Positions 10,464 to 20,425 of a stretch of DNA of 64,000 bases are shown one piece after another (position 1 is the stretch's first letter; every line of letters starts with the position of its first letter). Source of the stretch: Escherichia coli. GTDB lineage: Bacteria; Pseudomonadota; Gammaproteobacteria; Enterobacterales; Enterobacteriaceae. The translations under genes and the position numbers were made by a program. The stretch covers positions 1-64,000 of the forward strand of contig NZ_JAATUR010000014.1 of NCBI RefSeq assembly GCF_011881725.1, given 5' to 3'. The notes beneath the pieces were generated by a model. The model was not told the DNA's origin. It worked only from the letters and a program-made list of their open reading frames with translations, and did not search any database.

Positions 10464-12626
10464 TTATTTCGCGTCCGACTTATATTCGTATTCGTAATAG
10501 CCATAATCCTGATACGCGCTGGCGCGGCGGAAGATGGAGTTCAGAATCACCCCTTTCACCGGAATACCGTTTTGCTCAAAGCGGCTCAGACTGGTTTCCA
10601 CTTCTTTCAATGTGTTGACCGCATAACGCGCCACCATTAATGTGGTTCCGACATGACGACCAACAATTGCCGCATCGGTCACTGCCAGAATCGGCGGCGT
10701 ATCAATCAACACCAGGTCATAGTTTTTACTCGCCCAGTTCACCAGTTCGGCAAAGCGTTCGCTCATCAACAGTTCAGAAGGATTTGGCGGCACCTGACCG
10801 CGCGGGATCAGGTCAAATTTGGCAATAGAGGTCGGTTTAGCTGCGGTAGTAATATCGCCCTGACCAATCAGAATTTCCGACAGGCCATTGACGTTATTGG
10901 TGCCCAACAGCTCGTGGGTGTAGCCTTTGCGCATATCGCAGTCGATCAACAACACGCGTTTATTGGTCTGGCTGATCACCGCCGCCAGGTTGGCGCAGAC
11001 AAAGGTTTTACCGATTGACGGGCTAACCCCGGTCATCATCAACACATTGTTCTGCGCCTGCATCATCGCGAAGTGCAGACTGGTACGCAGACTGCGGATG
11101 GCTTCAATCGCCAGATCGGTTGGATTCCCCACCGCCAGTAGCTGGCTCTGTTTATAGCGTTTAATCCCTTTGATGGTTTTGACGCTATCGCGCGCTTTCT
11201 GCCATTCCGACAACGGGATGCTGGCATAGACGCTGATACCGTGTTCTTCCAGCACCTGCGGGCTTTCGATGCCGCGATTAAACAACGAGCGCAGCAGCAC
11301 ACCCACGATAGAGAGCATCAGGCCAAGAATAATCGCCCCAAGGATAATCAGCCCTTTCTTCGGTTTTAGCACACCAGGCTGAGTGATTGCCGGGTCAACA
11401 ATGCGCACATCGCCGACGGTGCTGGCTTCGGTGATTTTCAGCTCCTGCTCTTTATTCAGCAGTTGCATATAGACCTGCTGACCAGACTCGACATCGCGGG
11501 TCAGACGGACAATCTCCTGCTGGGTTTTCGGCATCGCCGTTACGCGACCGTTAAGTTTGGCTTTTTCGTCTTCCAGCGCCTGACGTTTCTCCAGCAGCGT
11601 GCGGTACGCCGGGTGAACTTTGGTGTACAGCTTGGAGATTTCCGCCTCTTTAAAGGTCAGTTCGTTCAACTGGGCGTCGATGTTCACCATCGAATCGAGC
11701 ACCGCTTTCGCTTCCAGCGGCAGATCAACAGAATCTTTATCCTGACGGAAGGCATTCAGTTTGTTTTCGGCAACATCCAAGCGGCTACGTACTTCCGGTA
11801 ACTGTTGCGCGAGGAAGGCGAGGCTTTTCGACGCTTCCGCCGATTTGCGCTCAATATTTTGTTCCTGATAGTTACGGGCGATGCTGTTAAGAATGTCGCG
11901 GATCTGTTCACGATCTTCACCGGTATAAGTCAGGCTCAAAACGCCAGCGTCTTTGCCGTTCTCCGTTACCGTCAGGCTGTTTTGCAGTTGGTTGATCATC
12001 CCCAGCGTGGAGTATTTGGTGACGGTAAACTCACTGCCCGGGCTGGCGTGAATGGCTTCAACCATCAGCGTGACGCCTTCTTTTTTCAGCATCTGGCCCG
12101 CTTGCCCCCGGGCGCTAAAGCCGCCGTCGCTGCTCAGGGTGTAGTTTTTGTTGTCCAGCACATTAAGCGTAAACACCTGATCCGCCATCTCTTTCGGGCG
12201 GTTAAAGGTGGTCACTTTCACCGTCTCGTTCTGACGTCCCATCAGGCGATCCCAGCCCGCACCGAAAATCGGGAACGTGTTTTTGCTCACTGCAATATCG
12301 AGGTCGAGATCGTCCACCGTTTTACCAAGCACCAGACGCGAACGAATCAACTGGATCTCGGCGTCCGATGCAGGCGGTTTGTTGGCTAATGCCGAACCAA
12401 TGTCCTGCACTAACGAATTGCCGCTGTTTTGCTCGATTTGTACCAGTGCGTCGGCACTATAAATCGGCGTGGCGAAGAAGGTGTAAACCACGGCACAGAG
12501 GGCGAATACGGTGGTGATGCCAATCACCCACCAGCGCGCTTCAATGACGGTGCCGACCAGGCGACCAATATCGATTTCATCACTGCCCGTTACCGGAGCG
12601 GCATGTTGTTTTACTTTTTCTGTCAT
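10464..12626 (-). CDS. wzc: Tyrosine autokinase Wzc, colanic acid polymerisation and export
   Basis: Inner membrane bacterial tyrosine kinase of the polysaccharide co-polymerase 2a class that works with Wza and Wzb. The 720-residue protein has a cytoplasmic start, a membrane span near residues 31-52 (WWVIGITTVFALCAVVY), a large periplasmic domain with coiled-coil, a second span near 425-445, and a C-terminal kinase domain. The kinase shows Walker A GVSPSIGKTFVC, Walker A' VLLIDCDMR and Walker B LVLIDTPP. It ends with the tyrosine cluster YQDYGYYEYEYK that is phosphorylated. I chose MTEKVKQH as start; an ATG 36 bases upstream would overlap wzb. Wzb dephosphorylates the cluster. Confidence 0.97.
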   Translation of the reverse strand: MTEKVKQHAAPVTGSDEIDIGRLVGTVIEARWWVIGITTVFALCAVVYTFFATPIYSADALVQIEQNSGNSLVQDIGSALANKPPASDAEIQLIRSRLVLGKTVDDLDLDIAVSKNTFPIFGAGWDRLMGRQNETVKVTTFNRPKEMADQVFTLNVLDNKNYTLSSDGGFSARGQAGQMLKKEGVTLMVEAIHASPGSEFTVTKYSTLGMINQLQNSLTVTENGKDAGVLSLTYTGEDREQIRDILNSIARNYQEQNIERKSAEASKSLAFLAQQLPEVRSRLDVAENKLNAFRQDKDSVDLPLEAKAVLDSMVNIDAQLNELTFKEAEISKLYTKVHPAYRTLLEKRQALEDEKAKLNGRVTAMPKTQQEIVRLTRDVESGQQVYMQLLNKEQELKITEASTVGDVRIVDPAITQPGVLKPKKGLIILGAIILGLMLSIVGVLLRSLFNRGIESPQVLEEHGISVYASIPLSEWQKARDSVKTIKGIKRYKQSQLLAVGNPTDLAIEAIRSLRTSLHFAMMQAQNNVLMMTGVSPSIGKTFVCANLAAVISQTNKRVLLIDCDMRKGYTHELLGTNNVNGLSEILIGQGDITTAAKPTSIAKFDLIPRGQVPPNPSELLMSERFAELVNWASKNYDLVLIDTPPILAVTDAAIVGRHVGTTLMVARYAVNTLKEVETSLSRFEQNGIPVKGVILNSIFRRASAYQDYGYYEYEYKSDAK

Positions 12627-12628
12627 TC

Positions 12629-13072
12629 TTATACCTGCTCTGCGTTCAATGCCTGCGCCCACTGGCGGGCAGACCGTTCAAGTAATGTGTACACCGCTGC
12701 AAACGTTTCCCGGCTTTTGCGATACGGATCGGGGATTTCACATTCGTTATCCCAGTGACCAAACAGCATCACTTTGCCGCGCATCTCCGGTGCCATCTCG
12801 CATAAGCGTTCGATATGGCGCTTTTCCATGGTCAAAATCAGGTCGTAGTTGCGACACAGACGGCGGCTGATTTGACGGGCACAGTGACCTTCCAGAGACA
12901 GTTGATGTTCTGCGGCGACGCTGATAGCGGTAGGATCAGCGCCCTTACCGACCAGCGCGCCGAGTCCAGCGGACTCCACTTTCAGCTCCGGGTGATAACG
13001 TTGCAGTAAGCGTTCCGCCGTCGGGGAACGGCAAATATTGCCGACACAGACAACTAAGATGTTGTTAAACAT
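12629..13072 (-). CDS. wzb: Low molecular weight protein tyrosine phosphatase Wzb
   Basis: A 147-residue cytoplasmic phosphatase that removes phosphate from the Wzc tyrosine cluster so that Wzc can cycle between forms during colanic acid export. The catalytic P-loop CVGNICRSP (Cys at residue 9) is at the N-terminus and the DPYRKS loop with the general acid Asp is near residue 115, both diagnostic for the family. It lies 5 bases after wza and 2 bases before wzc, matching the usual wza-wzb-wzc order. Confidence 0.97.
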   Translation of the reverse strand: MFNNILVVCVGNICRSPTAERLLQRYHPELKVESAGLGALVGKGADPTAISVAAEHQLSLEGHCARQISRRLCRNYDLILTMEKRHIERLCEMAPEMRGKVMLFGHWDNECEIPDPYRKSRETFAAVYTLLERSARQWAQALNAEQV

Positions 13073-13077
13073 GACGA

Positions 13078-14217
13078 TTACCAGTTATGAATGTCGCTGG
13101 CTGTATCCGTCATGTAACGGACACCGCTAATAGTTGGCAGCAACTGATTGATCAGACGGTTCCAGCGGGAAACCGGGGCGGTGGTGACATACACCACGTC
13201 ATAAGGTTGCAGGCGGAATTCTGTCGCCATCACCAGCGACGTGGCATCGGACATATCCAGCTGGTAGATATTGGCAATCTTGCCGTTACGCCCGCCCTCG
13301 CCTTTCAGCGGACGAATGACAAAGATGCCGCTGGCGTTGGAGGTGGTCATGTCGATGCCTTCAGCATTGCCCAGGGCTTCAGTCAGGGTCATGCCGCTAA
13401 AGTCCATTTTCAGGGTGCTCTGTTTCTTCACTTCACCCATCACAAATACTTTCAGATCATCATTACGTGGCACGTAGAGAATATCGCCGGGGTAAAGCAG
13501 GCGATTCTGGTTGAGGTCGCCGTTTTGCATCAGCGCCTGCAAAGAAATGCGCTCTTCACGACCATTGTGTGTTAGCACCACGTTGCGCCAGTCAGCGGTG
13601 TCGGTCAGGCCACCTGCGGCGTTGATGGCGTCGAGAATAGTCAGTGGCACGTTGGTGATCGCCTGTTGACCGGATTTATTCACCTGACCGGAGATATAGG
13701 CCTTTTGTGAGCGGAAGGCGGCGATATTAACGTCCACCTGCGGGTCAGCGATGTACGTCGCTAAGCGCCCGGTAATATCACTGCGGATTTCAGCGAGCGT
13801 TTTCCCGACTACGTGGACCTTGCCGATATACGGGTAAAACATAGTGCCGTCAGGCTGTACCCAGTTGCCGGTGTCGCTGGAGCTGCGGTACTGACCGGCT
13901 GGCGTGGTGAGTTCCGGGTGATCCCAGACGGTGACATTAAGAACGTCCCCCGGCCCGACGCGATACTGGTAATTCGCGATCTCACTTTCCAGCGTCATAT
14001 TGGGGCGCGCTACATTCGGGCGTGGGCGTAATTGGTCAATCAGGCGCGGGGTCAGCGGATAAACATTCACCATTTTGTCGAGATCGAAATCAGCGTCCTG
14101 CTGTTTGATGACGTCTTTGCCCATCGTCGACATATTGCTGCCCGGAAGTACTGTGCAACCGCTTATCAAGGTTACTGACACCAATAATGGCATCAATTTC
14201 ATTTTGGATTTCATCAT
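13078..14217 (-). CDS. wza: Outer membrane polysaccharide export lipoprotein Wza
   Basis: Forms the octameric outer membrane channel through which colanic acid leaves the cell. The 379-residue precursor has a signal peptide with lipobox LISGC (acylated Cys at residue 21). Then come the poly-export domain ([19 protein letters not shown]) and repeated SLBB-type segments ([12 protein letters not shown] and [13 protein letters not shown]). The C-terminal amphipathic region after [15 protein letters not shown] forms the transmembrane alpha-barrel. It is the first gene of the operon, behind a leader of more than 400 bases that contains JUMPstart. Confidence 0.97.
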   Translation of the reverse strand: MMKSKMKLMPLLVSVTLISGCTVLPGSNMSTMGKDVIKQQDADFDLDKMVNVYPLTPRLIDQLRPRPNVARPNMTLESEIANYQYRVGPGDVLNVTVWDHPELTTPAGQYRSSSDTGNWVQPDGTMFYPYIGKVHVVGKTLAEIRSDITGRLATYIADPQVDVNIAAFRSQKAYISGQVNKSGQQAITNVPLTILDAINAAGGLTDTADWRNVVLTHNGREERISLQALMQNGDLNQNRLLYPGDILYVPRNDDLKVFVMGEVKKQSTLKMDFSGMTLTEALGNAEGIDMTTSNASGIFVIRPLKGEGGRNGKIANIYQLDMSDATSLVMATEFRLQPYDVVYVTTAPVSRWNRLINQLLPTISGVRYMTDTASDIHNW

Positions 14218-14395
14218 TGTTTATTTATCACTTTGGCAGAGTAATTATCCTGTGCACTATTAATAGCAATGTCGCCATGCACATTTACCTTGCAGTTAAT
14301 TGAATAAAAATTTAACTGGCATCAGTCCTAAAAAAATTGATTTCATCCGCAGGCTATTGACAGAATAATTCAGACTGGTCTTTCAGGCATCCAGA

Positions 14396-14434
14396 CACGC
14401 TACCGCCCCTGGCTTTTTAGCTACCAATGCACTG
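14396..14434 (-). promoter_or_regulatory. JUMPstart element with ops site (RfaH recruitment)
   Basis: Read on the minus strand, the 39 bases run from CAGTGCATTGGTAGCTAAAA to the ops core GGCGGTAGCGTG (at 14396-14407). This is the conserved JUMPstart sequence found upstream of long polysaccharide operons. The ops core pauses RNA polymerase and recruits the NusG paralogue RfaH, which lets transcription run through the long wza-wcaM operon. The spacing of about 180 bases to wza is normal. Confidence 0.93.
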
Positions 14435-14656
14435 ATTTGATTTATATTTTCCAACTCTTTCATCATGCGGTCGTTTATGAAAAAGCGTTATTCCGGATAT
14501 TAATTTTCCAGATATAAGATGGCATTATGGTAATTGAATATTGGCTCTCCAATAATGCAGGAGGAAGTGTTACAGCTAACGGAATGGCAGGCAAGGTAAC
14601 AAATCGGCAATTCGCTATTTTTAAGAATTATATTAAGTGTAATTAAACGTTATTTT

Positions 14657-14670
14657 TAGGAGTTTCTTTA
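14657..14670 (-). promoter_or_regulatory. RcsAB box of the wza promoter
   Basis: On the minus strand the 14 bases read TAAAGAAACTCCTA, which agrees with the RcsA-RcsB heterodimer binding site known upstream of E. coli wza. It lies about 220 bases upstream of JUMPstart, consistent with activation of the colanic acid operon by the Rcs envelope stress phosphorelay. Confidence 0.9.
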
Positions 14671-14876
14671 TGTTGACAATATTTAATATGTCGCCTCTAT
14701 CTGCGATATTTCTTAAATGATACTTTATTATTACCACCTTTAATTCAGAGATAATTTGAGGTTATAGCCCTGAAATAATGTCGGATAAATGGTGCTACAA
14801 CATTGCATTTTTGCCCTGATTTATCCATGATCGAATTGTGACATTTGTCATACAACGAATAGGTATTGCACTTACT

Positions 14877-16460
14877 ATGGAATGGATTGCCGATCCGTCT
14901 ATCTGGGCTGGGTTAGTCACGTTGATTGTGATCGAACTGGTCCTCGGCATTGATAACCTGGTCTTTATTGCCATCCTCGCCGAAAAACTACCGCCGAAGC
15001 AGCGTGACCGCGCACGGGTTACCGGGCTGTTGCTGGCAATGTTAATGCGCCTGTTACTGCTGGCGTCAATCTCCTGGCTGGTTACCCTGACTCAACCGCT
15101 GTTCAGTTTCCGCTCGTTTACCTTTAGCGCACGCGACCTAATCATGCTGTTCGGCGGCTTCTTCCTGCTGTTCAAAGCCACCATGGAGCTAAACGAACGG
15201 CTGGAGGGGAAAGACAGTAATAACCCCACCCAGCGACGGGGCGCAAAGTTCTGGGGCGTGGTGACGCAAATTGTAGTACTGGACGCCATCTTCTCACTCG
15301 ACTCGGTGATTACCGCTGTCGGGATGGTGGACCATCTAATGGTCATGATGGCCGCCGTCGTTATTGCTATCAGTCTGATGCTGATGGCAAGCAAGCCGTT
15401 AACCCAGTTCGTTAATAGCCATCCGACTATCGTAATTCTCTGCTTAAGTTTCCTGTTGATGATTGGCTTTAGCCTGGTGGCGGAAGGTTTCGGATTCATT
15501 ATTCCGAAAGGTTATCTGTACGCCGCGATTGGTTTCTCGGTGATGATCGAAGCGCTTAACCAGTTAGCTATCTTTAACCGGCGACGTTTTCTCTCCGCTA
15601 ACCAGACGCTGCGCCAGCGGACGACCGAAGCAGTAATGCGCCTGTTAAGTGGGCAAAAAGAAGATGCGGAACTGGATGCCGAAACCGCGTCCATGCTGGT
15701 GGATCATGGCAACCAACAAATCTTTAACCCGCAGGAACGGCGGATGATTGAGCGGGTACTTAATCTTAACCAGCGCACCGTCAGCAGTATTATGACCTCG
15801 CGTCACGATATTGAGCATATCGATCTCAACGCGCCGGAAGAAGAAATCCGCCAGTTGCTGGAGCGAAATCAACATACCCGACTGGTGGTTACTGACGGTG
15901 ATGACGCGGAAGATTTGTTGGGCGTAGTTCACGTTATTGACCTGCTGCAACAGTCACTACGCGGCGAACCGCTCAACCTGCGCGTGCTGATTCGCCAGCC
16001 GCTGGTGTTCCCGGAAACGTTGCCATTGTTACCTGCCCTGGAGCAGTTCCGCAACGCCCGTACGCACTTTGCTTTTGTGGTGGATGAGTTTGGCTCAGTT
16101 GAAGGGATTGTGACATTAAGTGACGTCACCGAAACCATCGCCGGAAACTTGCCGAACGAAGTGGAAGAGATCGACGCCCGTCATGATATTCAGAAAAACG
16201 CCGACGGTTCCTGGACGGCGAATGGTCATATGCCACTGGAAGATCTGGTGCAGTATGTGCCGCTGCCGCTGGATGAAAAACGGGAATATCACACCATCGC
16301 CGGGCTGTTGATGGAATATTTACAGCGTATTCCAAAACCCGGTGAAGAAGTTCAGGTGGGGGATTATTTGCTCAAAACGTTGCAGGTGGAAAGCCATCGC
16401 GTGCAAAAGGTGCAGATTATTCCGCTGCGTAAGGACGATGATTTGGAGTATGAGGAGTGA
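14877..16460 (+). CDS. yegH: Predicted inner membrane protein YegH (TerC and CBS domains)
   Basis: A 527-residue protein with three parts. The first is an N-terminal TerC-like membrane domain of about seven spans ([22 protein letters not shown] at the start, [22 protein letters not shown], with the acidic residues typical of TerC). A central pair of CBS domains follows (around residues 300-420, including [11 protein letters not shown] and [12 protein letters not shown]). The C-terminal CorC/HlyC domain carries [21 protein letters not shown]. This matches the YoaE/YegH family, whose function is unproven; metal ion homeostasis is the usual guess. I chose the ATG at 14877 (MEWIADPS); upstream in-frame codons give a non-conserved extension. 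Confidence 0.93.
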   Translation: MEWIADPSIWAGLVTLIVIELVLGIDNLVFIAILAEKLPPKQRDRARVTGLLLAMLMRLLLLASISWLVTLTQPLFSFRSFTFSARDLIMLFGGFFLLFKATMELNERLEGKDSNNPTQRRGAKFWGVVTQIVVLDAIFSLDSVITAVGMVDHLMVMMAAVVIAISLMLMASKPLTQFVNSHPTIVILCLSFLLMIGFSLVAEGFGFIIPKGYLYAAIGFSVMIEALNQLAIFNRRRFLSANQTLRQRTTEAVMRLLSGQKEDAELDAETASMLVDHGNQQIFNPQERRMIERVLNLNQRTVSSIMTSRHDIEHIDLNAPEEEIRQLLERNQHTRLVVTDGDDAEDLLGVVHVIDLLQQSLRGEPLNLRVLIRQPLVFPETLPLLPALEQFRNARTHFAFVVDEFGSVEGIVTLSDVTETIAGNLPNEVEEIDARHDIQKNADGSWTANGHMPLEDLVQYVPLPLDEKREYHTIAGLLMEYLQRIPKPGEEVQVGDYLLKTLQVESHRVQKVQIIPLRKDDDLEYEE

Positions 16461-16469
16461 TGATGCATA

Positions 16470-16504
16470 GGCCTGATAAGACGCGCAAAGCGTCGCATCA
16501 GGCG
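16470..16504. repeat. REP element downstream of yegH
   Basis: GCCTGATAAGACGCG and CGTCGCATCAGGC form an imperfect palindrome of the REP type about 10 bases after the yegH stop. It probably acts as a 3' mRNA stabiliser. Confidence 0.8.
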
Positions 16505-16594
16505 TTTCGTTCAACCGGAAGACTATGTGACATTGAAGGCTGTTCCGTTCACTTTATGTTCCTCGCTACTATGGAACGCTTAAGCCGGTGAACG

Positions 16595-16792
16595 TGCCAG
16601 GGTGGCTCAATCGCCCCCCCCCTGGCAACCCGGGCTCCCGGCGGTAAATCGCCGCTAACGCGGTCCCCTCATCTTATTCCTTTCGGCTATCGGGTACGGG
16701 CGCGAGGTAACATCCCTGTAAAACGCGCCCTCAGCCCACATCCATGTGGGCTGCCCCGGCCTACAGGAAACGATTCGGCGATTTACAGCCGG
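16595..16792. other. Structured non-coding element with nested inverted repeats
   Basis: Between yegH and asmA lies a GC-rich stretch with unusual symmetry. A 17-base arm at 16638-16654 (CCGGCGGTAAATCGCCG) is complementary to 16776-16792 with one mismatch. Inside this pair are a 7-bp stem at 16698-16704/16724-16730 (GGGCGCG/CGCGCCC) and an 8-bp hairpin at 16734-16751 (GCCCACAT-CC-ATGTGGGC). Just outside is a hairpin at 16595-16627 whose arms TGCCAGGG and CCCCTGGCA flank a C-run. No open frame or protein fits. It may belong to a known E. coli intergenic repeat family or be a structured RNA; I cannot name it from memory. Confidence 0.55.
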
Positions 16793-16862
16793 ACCAACCC
16801 CCTCGCTGAAAGACCTTGCTTTTACTGATGATTAATCTTTGCTGAAAGTAATCTACGCGAAT

Positions 16863-16900
16863 GCCTGACTCGACGCTTTACGCGTCTTATCAGGCCTACA
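16863..16900. repeat. REP element downstream of asmA
   Basis: GCCTGACTCGACGCTTTACGCGTCTTATCAGGC is a REP-type imperfect palindrome located about 20 bases after the asmA stop (minus strand). With the REP at 16470 it frames the structured element between the convergent yegH and asmA genes. Confidence 0.78.
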
Positions 16901-16918
16901 GGACAGGTCATCTGGAAA

Positions 16919-18772
16919 TTACATCTTCTCCAGTAACTTCTTCACATCTTTGCCATTACGGGAATCTTTATTCCGCTCGGCCCAGTCGTTAAGACGACGT
17001 TTGGCTTCATCCTGCAACTGTTTACGCAGTAACTGATCCACTTGCAGGCTGTAATTAAGTTGCTGCCAGTTGCCATAAACTCGCAGCGGAACCGGTGTTT
17101 CTTTGAGGAAATCAATCAGTTTGCTTTCCCCGTTCCAGCCACCAACGACACGAATATCAAACTGGGTATCGCAGGTTTGTTCCGCCAGATTCAACGTACC
17201 AGCCCCGGAAAGCGCCAGCATGGGCGACTCGCCCTGCATGTCGTTTAGCGTCACGACGCCATCTTTTAACGTAAGATCGGTGGTAAAGCTGTCAAGCCGG
17301 GTGACGTTATCGAAGTTTTCAGCGGCTTTCACATCACCACCATTACGTTCTACCGCTTGCTGAATCATCTGCTGGAAGTTCATCCCTTCCATGCGCGTAT
17401 CGCTCATTTCGACATGCGCCTGTCCTTGCCAGCTATGGCGAAATGCTTCGGCATCAATGTCAGCACCAGAGAAATCACCAGCCAGTGACATCTTGCCGGT
17501 CAACGAGATCGGATAATTAAACGCCTTCAGAAGGGTACCAATCTCAACGTTTTCCAGTCGTGGCTGGAAGCTTATCCGTGGATTTGCAGATTTCGCGTCC
17601 AACGTACCAGGCAGTGAAACCTGTCCACCGTTAAGTTTGCCCTGTAGCTGAGTGATTTCCAGCAACCCCGACTTGTTGGTCATTTGCGTGGCAACATCTG
17701 TAAAATTCATTCCGCGCCAACGCACGTTACTGGCCTGCAACAAAATATCGGCGGTAAAGCCTTGCAGTCCCTGATAAGCCGGTTCATCAATCCGCGAAGA
17801 AATGACCGGGCGCGGCAACGTTGATTGACTCTGCCCCTGCTGGGCAGTTCCGTTTTCACCGTTCGTGGCTTCTTTAAGCGGAATGAGGTTATCAAGATTC
17901 AGTTGCGGAAATTGCAGTCTCAGCTGCCATTCAGGTTTCTCTGTCAGCGTAACCTGCGCTTGCCCACTAAGCGTACTGTCATTCGCAGTCAAACTGATTT
18001 GATTGAAAGAAAGGCGTTTATGTGACTCTTGCCACTGGGCCTGGAAACTCCCCTGCCCCTGAATACCTTGTTTTGGTAAATCTGCGCCCTGCAACTGCCA
18101 GTTAATTTGTTCAATAGCCGCAGTTAAATCATGCGGGTAATCAGAGGCATCAACAGTCCCCTTGAGCGCTAACGTGAGATCGCGTTGGTCGCGATTTACC
18201 CGACCAGAGAATTCAAACGATCCGCGATGCTGTGGGTCTTGCTCCATTTGCAGGCGGATATTGCGGATTGTCACCTGCTCGTCATCTTCATGCTGGAAGA
18301 CCAGCACGCTGTCTGCCACCTTAAGACTGGAGATATCGAACGACCAGCCACGATCGTCAGAAAGATCCGGCAACGTATTATCGCGCGGCGCTACGGGGGC
18401 ATCTTCACGACGAACCGCTTCCGTCTGCGGCGTCAGTTGGATCACCGCACCTTTCAGCATCACCTGCTTAACGCTCAGTTGATGACTCAGCAACGGTAAA
18501 AGCGCCACGTCCAGACGCATATTGTCAGCACGAACCAGCGGCTGGCTCGCACCCTGGGCGGTGAGAGACATTCGCCCAGAGAGGATACTAAGCTGCGGCC
18601 AGACGTGCCAACGCAGTGGCCCGTCCAACTGCAATTGATAACCGCTACGAGCAGCAACTTGCTTGACCATATAGTCGCGGAAATCATTCGGATTCACCAG
18701 CAACACTAACGCAGATAACCCAGCCACCAGCACGACCAGGAGTATCATCAGCGTCGTCAGAAATCGTCTCAT
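16919..18772 (-). CDS. asmA: AsmA, inner membrane-anchored AsmA-like protein
   Basis: A 617-residue periplasmic protein anchored by one N-terminal span (LTTLMILLVVLVAGLSALVLLV). The N-terminal AsmA domain starts with NPNDFRDYMVKQVAARSGYQL, and the C-terminal AsmA_2-like domain includes MEGMNFQQMIQQAVERNGGD. AsmA was found through suppressors of assembly-defective OmpF. Its large family is now linked to lipid transfer between the membranes; the exact role of AsmA itself is not settled. The start lies 21 bases after the dcd stop, so dcd and asmA are likely cotranscribed. Confidence 0.96.
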   Translation of the reverse strand: MRRFLTTLMILLVVLVAGLSALVLLVNPNDFRDYMVKQVAARSGYQLQLDGPLRWHVWPQLSILSGRMSLTAQGASQPLVRADNMRLDVALLPLLSHQLSVKQVMLKGAVIQLTPQTEAVRREDAPVAPRDNTLPDLSDDRGWSFDISSLKVADSVLVFQHEDDEQVTIRNIRLQMEQDPQHRGSFEFSGRVNRDQRDLTLALKGTVDASDYPHDLTAAIEQINWQLQGADLPKQGIQGQGSFQAQWQESHKRLSFNQISLTANDSTLSGQAQVTLTEKPEWQLRLQFPQLNLDNLIPLKEATNGENGTAQQGQSQSTLPRPVISSRIDEPAYQGLQGFTADILLQASNVRWRGMNFTDVATQMTNKSGLLEITQLQGKLNGGQVSLPGTLDAKSANPRISFQPRLENVEIGTLLKAFNYPISLTGKMSLAGDFSGADIDAEAFRHSWQGQAHVEMSDTRMEGMNFQQMIQQAVERNGGDVKAAENFDNVTRLDSFTTDLTLKDGVVTLNDMQGESPMLALSGAGTLNLAEQTCDTQFDIRVVGGWNGESKLIDFLKETPVPLRVYGNWQQLNYSLQVDQLLRKQLQDEAKRRLNDWAERNKDSRNGKDVKKLLEKM

Positions 18773-18793
18773 GGTATCCTCAATGGGCCTGAA

Positions 18794-19375
18794 TTAGTCT
18801 TTATCGATACGACTGGCGACCGCGCCCTGCTGGTTGCGATATTTCGCATCTTCACGGCGGTTATACGGACGCGCTGCCGGACCAGAAAGCGGCTCAAAGC
18901 TCAGCGCACCAATTAACATGCCCGGACGCAGCGCCAACGGCAGTTTACCGGAGTTGTAAAACTCCAGCACAATGCAGCCAGACCAGCCCGGATCGATACG
19001 GTGCGCAGTGACGTGTACCATCAGACCAAGACGCGCCAGTGAGGAACGCCCATCCAGCCAGCCAACCAGATCGGCTGGCAACGTCACTGACTCCAGCGTC
19101 ACCGCCAGCGCCAGTTCCCCCGGATGCAGGAAAAATGCCTCGCCCTCGTCGAGCACAATCTCGTCGCTCATCACACGATCAAGCGCGGCGCTCACTTCAT
19201 CTTTGGGCCCGCTCAGATCGATAAACGCTGCCGTGTGACCACGGAATGTACGAAATTTATTGCCCAGGCGTACATCCACCGTCGCGCCATTAATACGCTC
19301 CACTGGTGGACGTGGGTTGATCGACAGACGGCCTTCATCAAGCCAGGCTTCAATATCTCGGTCACACAGACGCAT
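18794..19375 (-). CDS. dcd: dCTP deaminase Dcd
   Basis: Deaminates dCTP to dUTP in the cytoplasm, the main source of dUMP for thymidylate synthesis in enteric bacteria. The 193-residue protein is full length. Conserved segments are [25 protein letters not shown] (substrate and metal region, with the catalytic Glu in [10 protein letters not shown]) and the C-terminal [19 protein letters not shown], which folds over the active site. It lies between udk and asmA on the minus strand; two nucleotide-metabolism genes (udk, dcd) are adjacent. Confidence 0.97.
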   Translation of the reverse strand: MRLCDRDIEAWLDEGRLSINPRPPVERINGATVDVRLGNKFRTFRGHTAAFIDLSGPKDEVSAALDRVMSDEIVLDEGEAFFLHPGELALAVTLESVTLPADLVGWLDGRSSLARLGLMVHVTAHRIDPGWSGCIVLEFYNSGKLPLALRPGMLIGALSFEPLSGPAARPYNRREDAKYRNQQGAVASRIDKD

Positions 19376-19466
19376 GGCATTTTCTCCTTTCGCGCATCAC
19401 TCCCTTAACGCCAGTTACGTCAAGGGCATACCAGGTTATCACTGAACGGTACACAATTTACCAAGC

Positions 19467-20108
19467 TTATTCAAAGAACTGACTGATTTTCGCTTTCAAT
19501 ATATCGATCGCGATGCGGTTTTTACCGCCGCGCGGCACGATAATATCTGCATACTGTTTAGAAGGTTCAATGAATTGCAGGAACATCGGGCGCACGGTTT
19601 TTTGATATTGCGCCATGACAGAATCCATCGAACGTCCGCGCTCGTTAACGTCGCGCTTGATGCGGCGCATCAGGCAGATATCCAGCGGGGTATCAACGAA
19701 AATGGAAAAGTTTAGTTCGTCGCGCAGACGCGCATCCGTCAGCAGCAAAATGCCTTCGAGAATAATGACTTTCTTCGGCTCAACCTTCACCGTTTCTTTC
19801 ATACGCGTATGTTCAACGTAGCTGTAAACCGGCAGGTCGATAGCCGAACCGCGTTTCAATGCTTGTAAATGCTCAAGCAGCAGACTGTGATCCATCGCAC
19901 TGGGATGGTCATAGTTGGTCTTAACCCGTTCTTCCATCGACAGATGGCTTTGATCTTTGTAATAGCAGTCTTCGGGAATTACACCGATGTGTTCATCACC
20001 CACTTGTTCACGTAATTCACGATAAAGAGTACTGGCAATAAGACTCTTGCCGGAAGCCGATGCGCCAGCGATACCGATAATGACGCACTGATGAGACTGA
20101 TCAGTCAT
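19467..20108 (-). CDS. udk: Uridine/cytidine kinase Udk
   Basis: Phosphorylates uridine and cytidine to UMP and CMP with GTP or ATP in the pyrimidine salvage pathway. The 213-residue protein has the P-loop [14 protein letters not shown] near the N-terminus, then [13 protein letters not shown] and [12 protein letters not shown], which bind the nucleoside. [13 protein letters not shown] forms the lid. I chose MTDQSHQC at 20108; a longer in-frame reading adds 21 residues over a region with ribosome-binding character. The gene is divergent from dgcE across 317 bases. Confidence 0.96.
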   Translation of the reverse strand: MTDQSHQCVIIGIAGASASGKSLIASTLYRELREQVGDEHIGVIPEDCYYKDQSHLSMEERVKTNYDHPSAMDHSLLLEHLQALKRGSAIDLPVYSYVEHTRMKETVKVEPKKVIILEGILLLTDARLRDELNFSIFVDTPLDICLMRRIKRDVNERGRSMDSVMAQYQKTVRPMFLQFIEPSKQYADIIVPRGGKNRIAIDILKAKISQFFE

Positions 20109-20425
20109 ATATTTAGCGACCTGATTAACCTGGATGTTAGGAAGGGGGCGCCGAAGCGCCAAACGCGGCAATTATAGGGATTTCATCCGCCTGATACCAG
20201 TCGAATAGCGTTGCCACGCGCTCAGAGTTAATTGTTGGCGATCAATTCCCTGATGCAAATTTAATTGCTCAGTCATGATACAGGGTGAAAATGTTATGCA
20301 TAGTTGCGCAAATTATCCGCCATTACGTCACTTTATGAGCAATTTGCATATAAAATGTAAAACTTTTGTACTAGCATAAACACAGACGCTAATACTGACA
20401 GCCTGGCCATACGGATAGAACGGTA

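Larger units (their letters stand above)
14218..14876. promoter_or_regulatory. AT-rich intergenic control region between wza and yegH
   Basis: A 659-base divergent region without a credible gene. It holds the colanic acid operon control sites (RcsAB box and JUMPstart/ops, listed separately) on the minus strand, with about 180 bases of leader between JUMPstart and the wza start. The plus-strand side near 14671-14876 should hold the yegH promoter. The AT-richness of the central part fits the reported silencing of wza by H-NS; this last point is inference. Confidence 0.7.

Noticed and set aside
16471..16503. Possible start of a CRISPR array or att site near yegH
   Set aside because: The palindrome matches the REP family and occurs also at 16863, 23763 and 10398 in intergenic positions.
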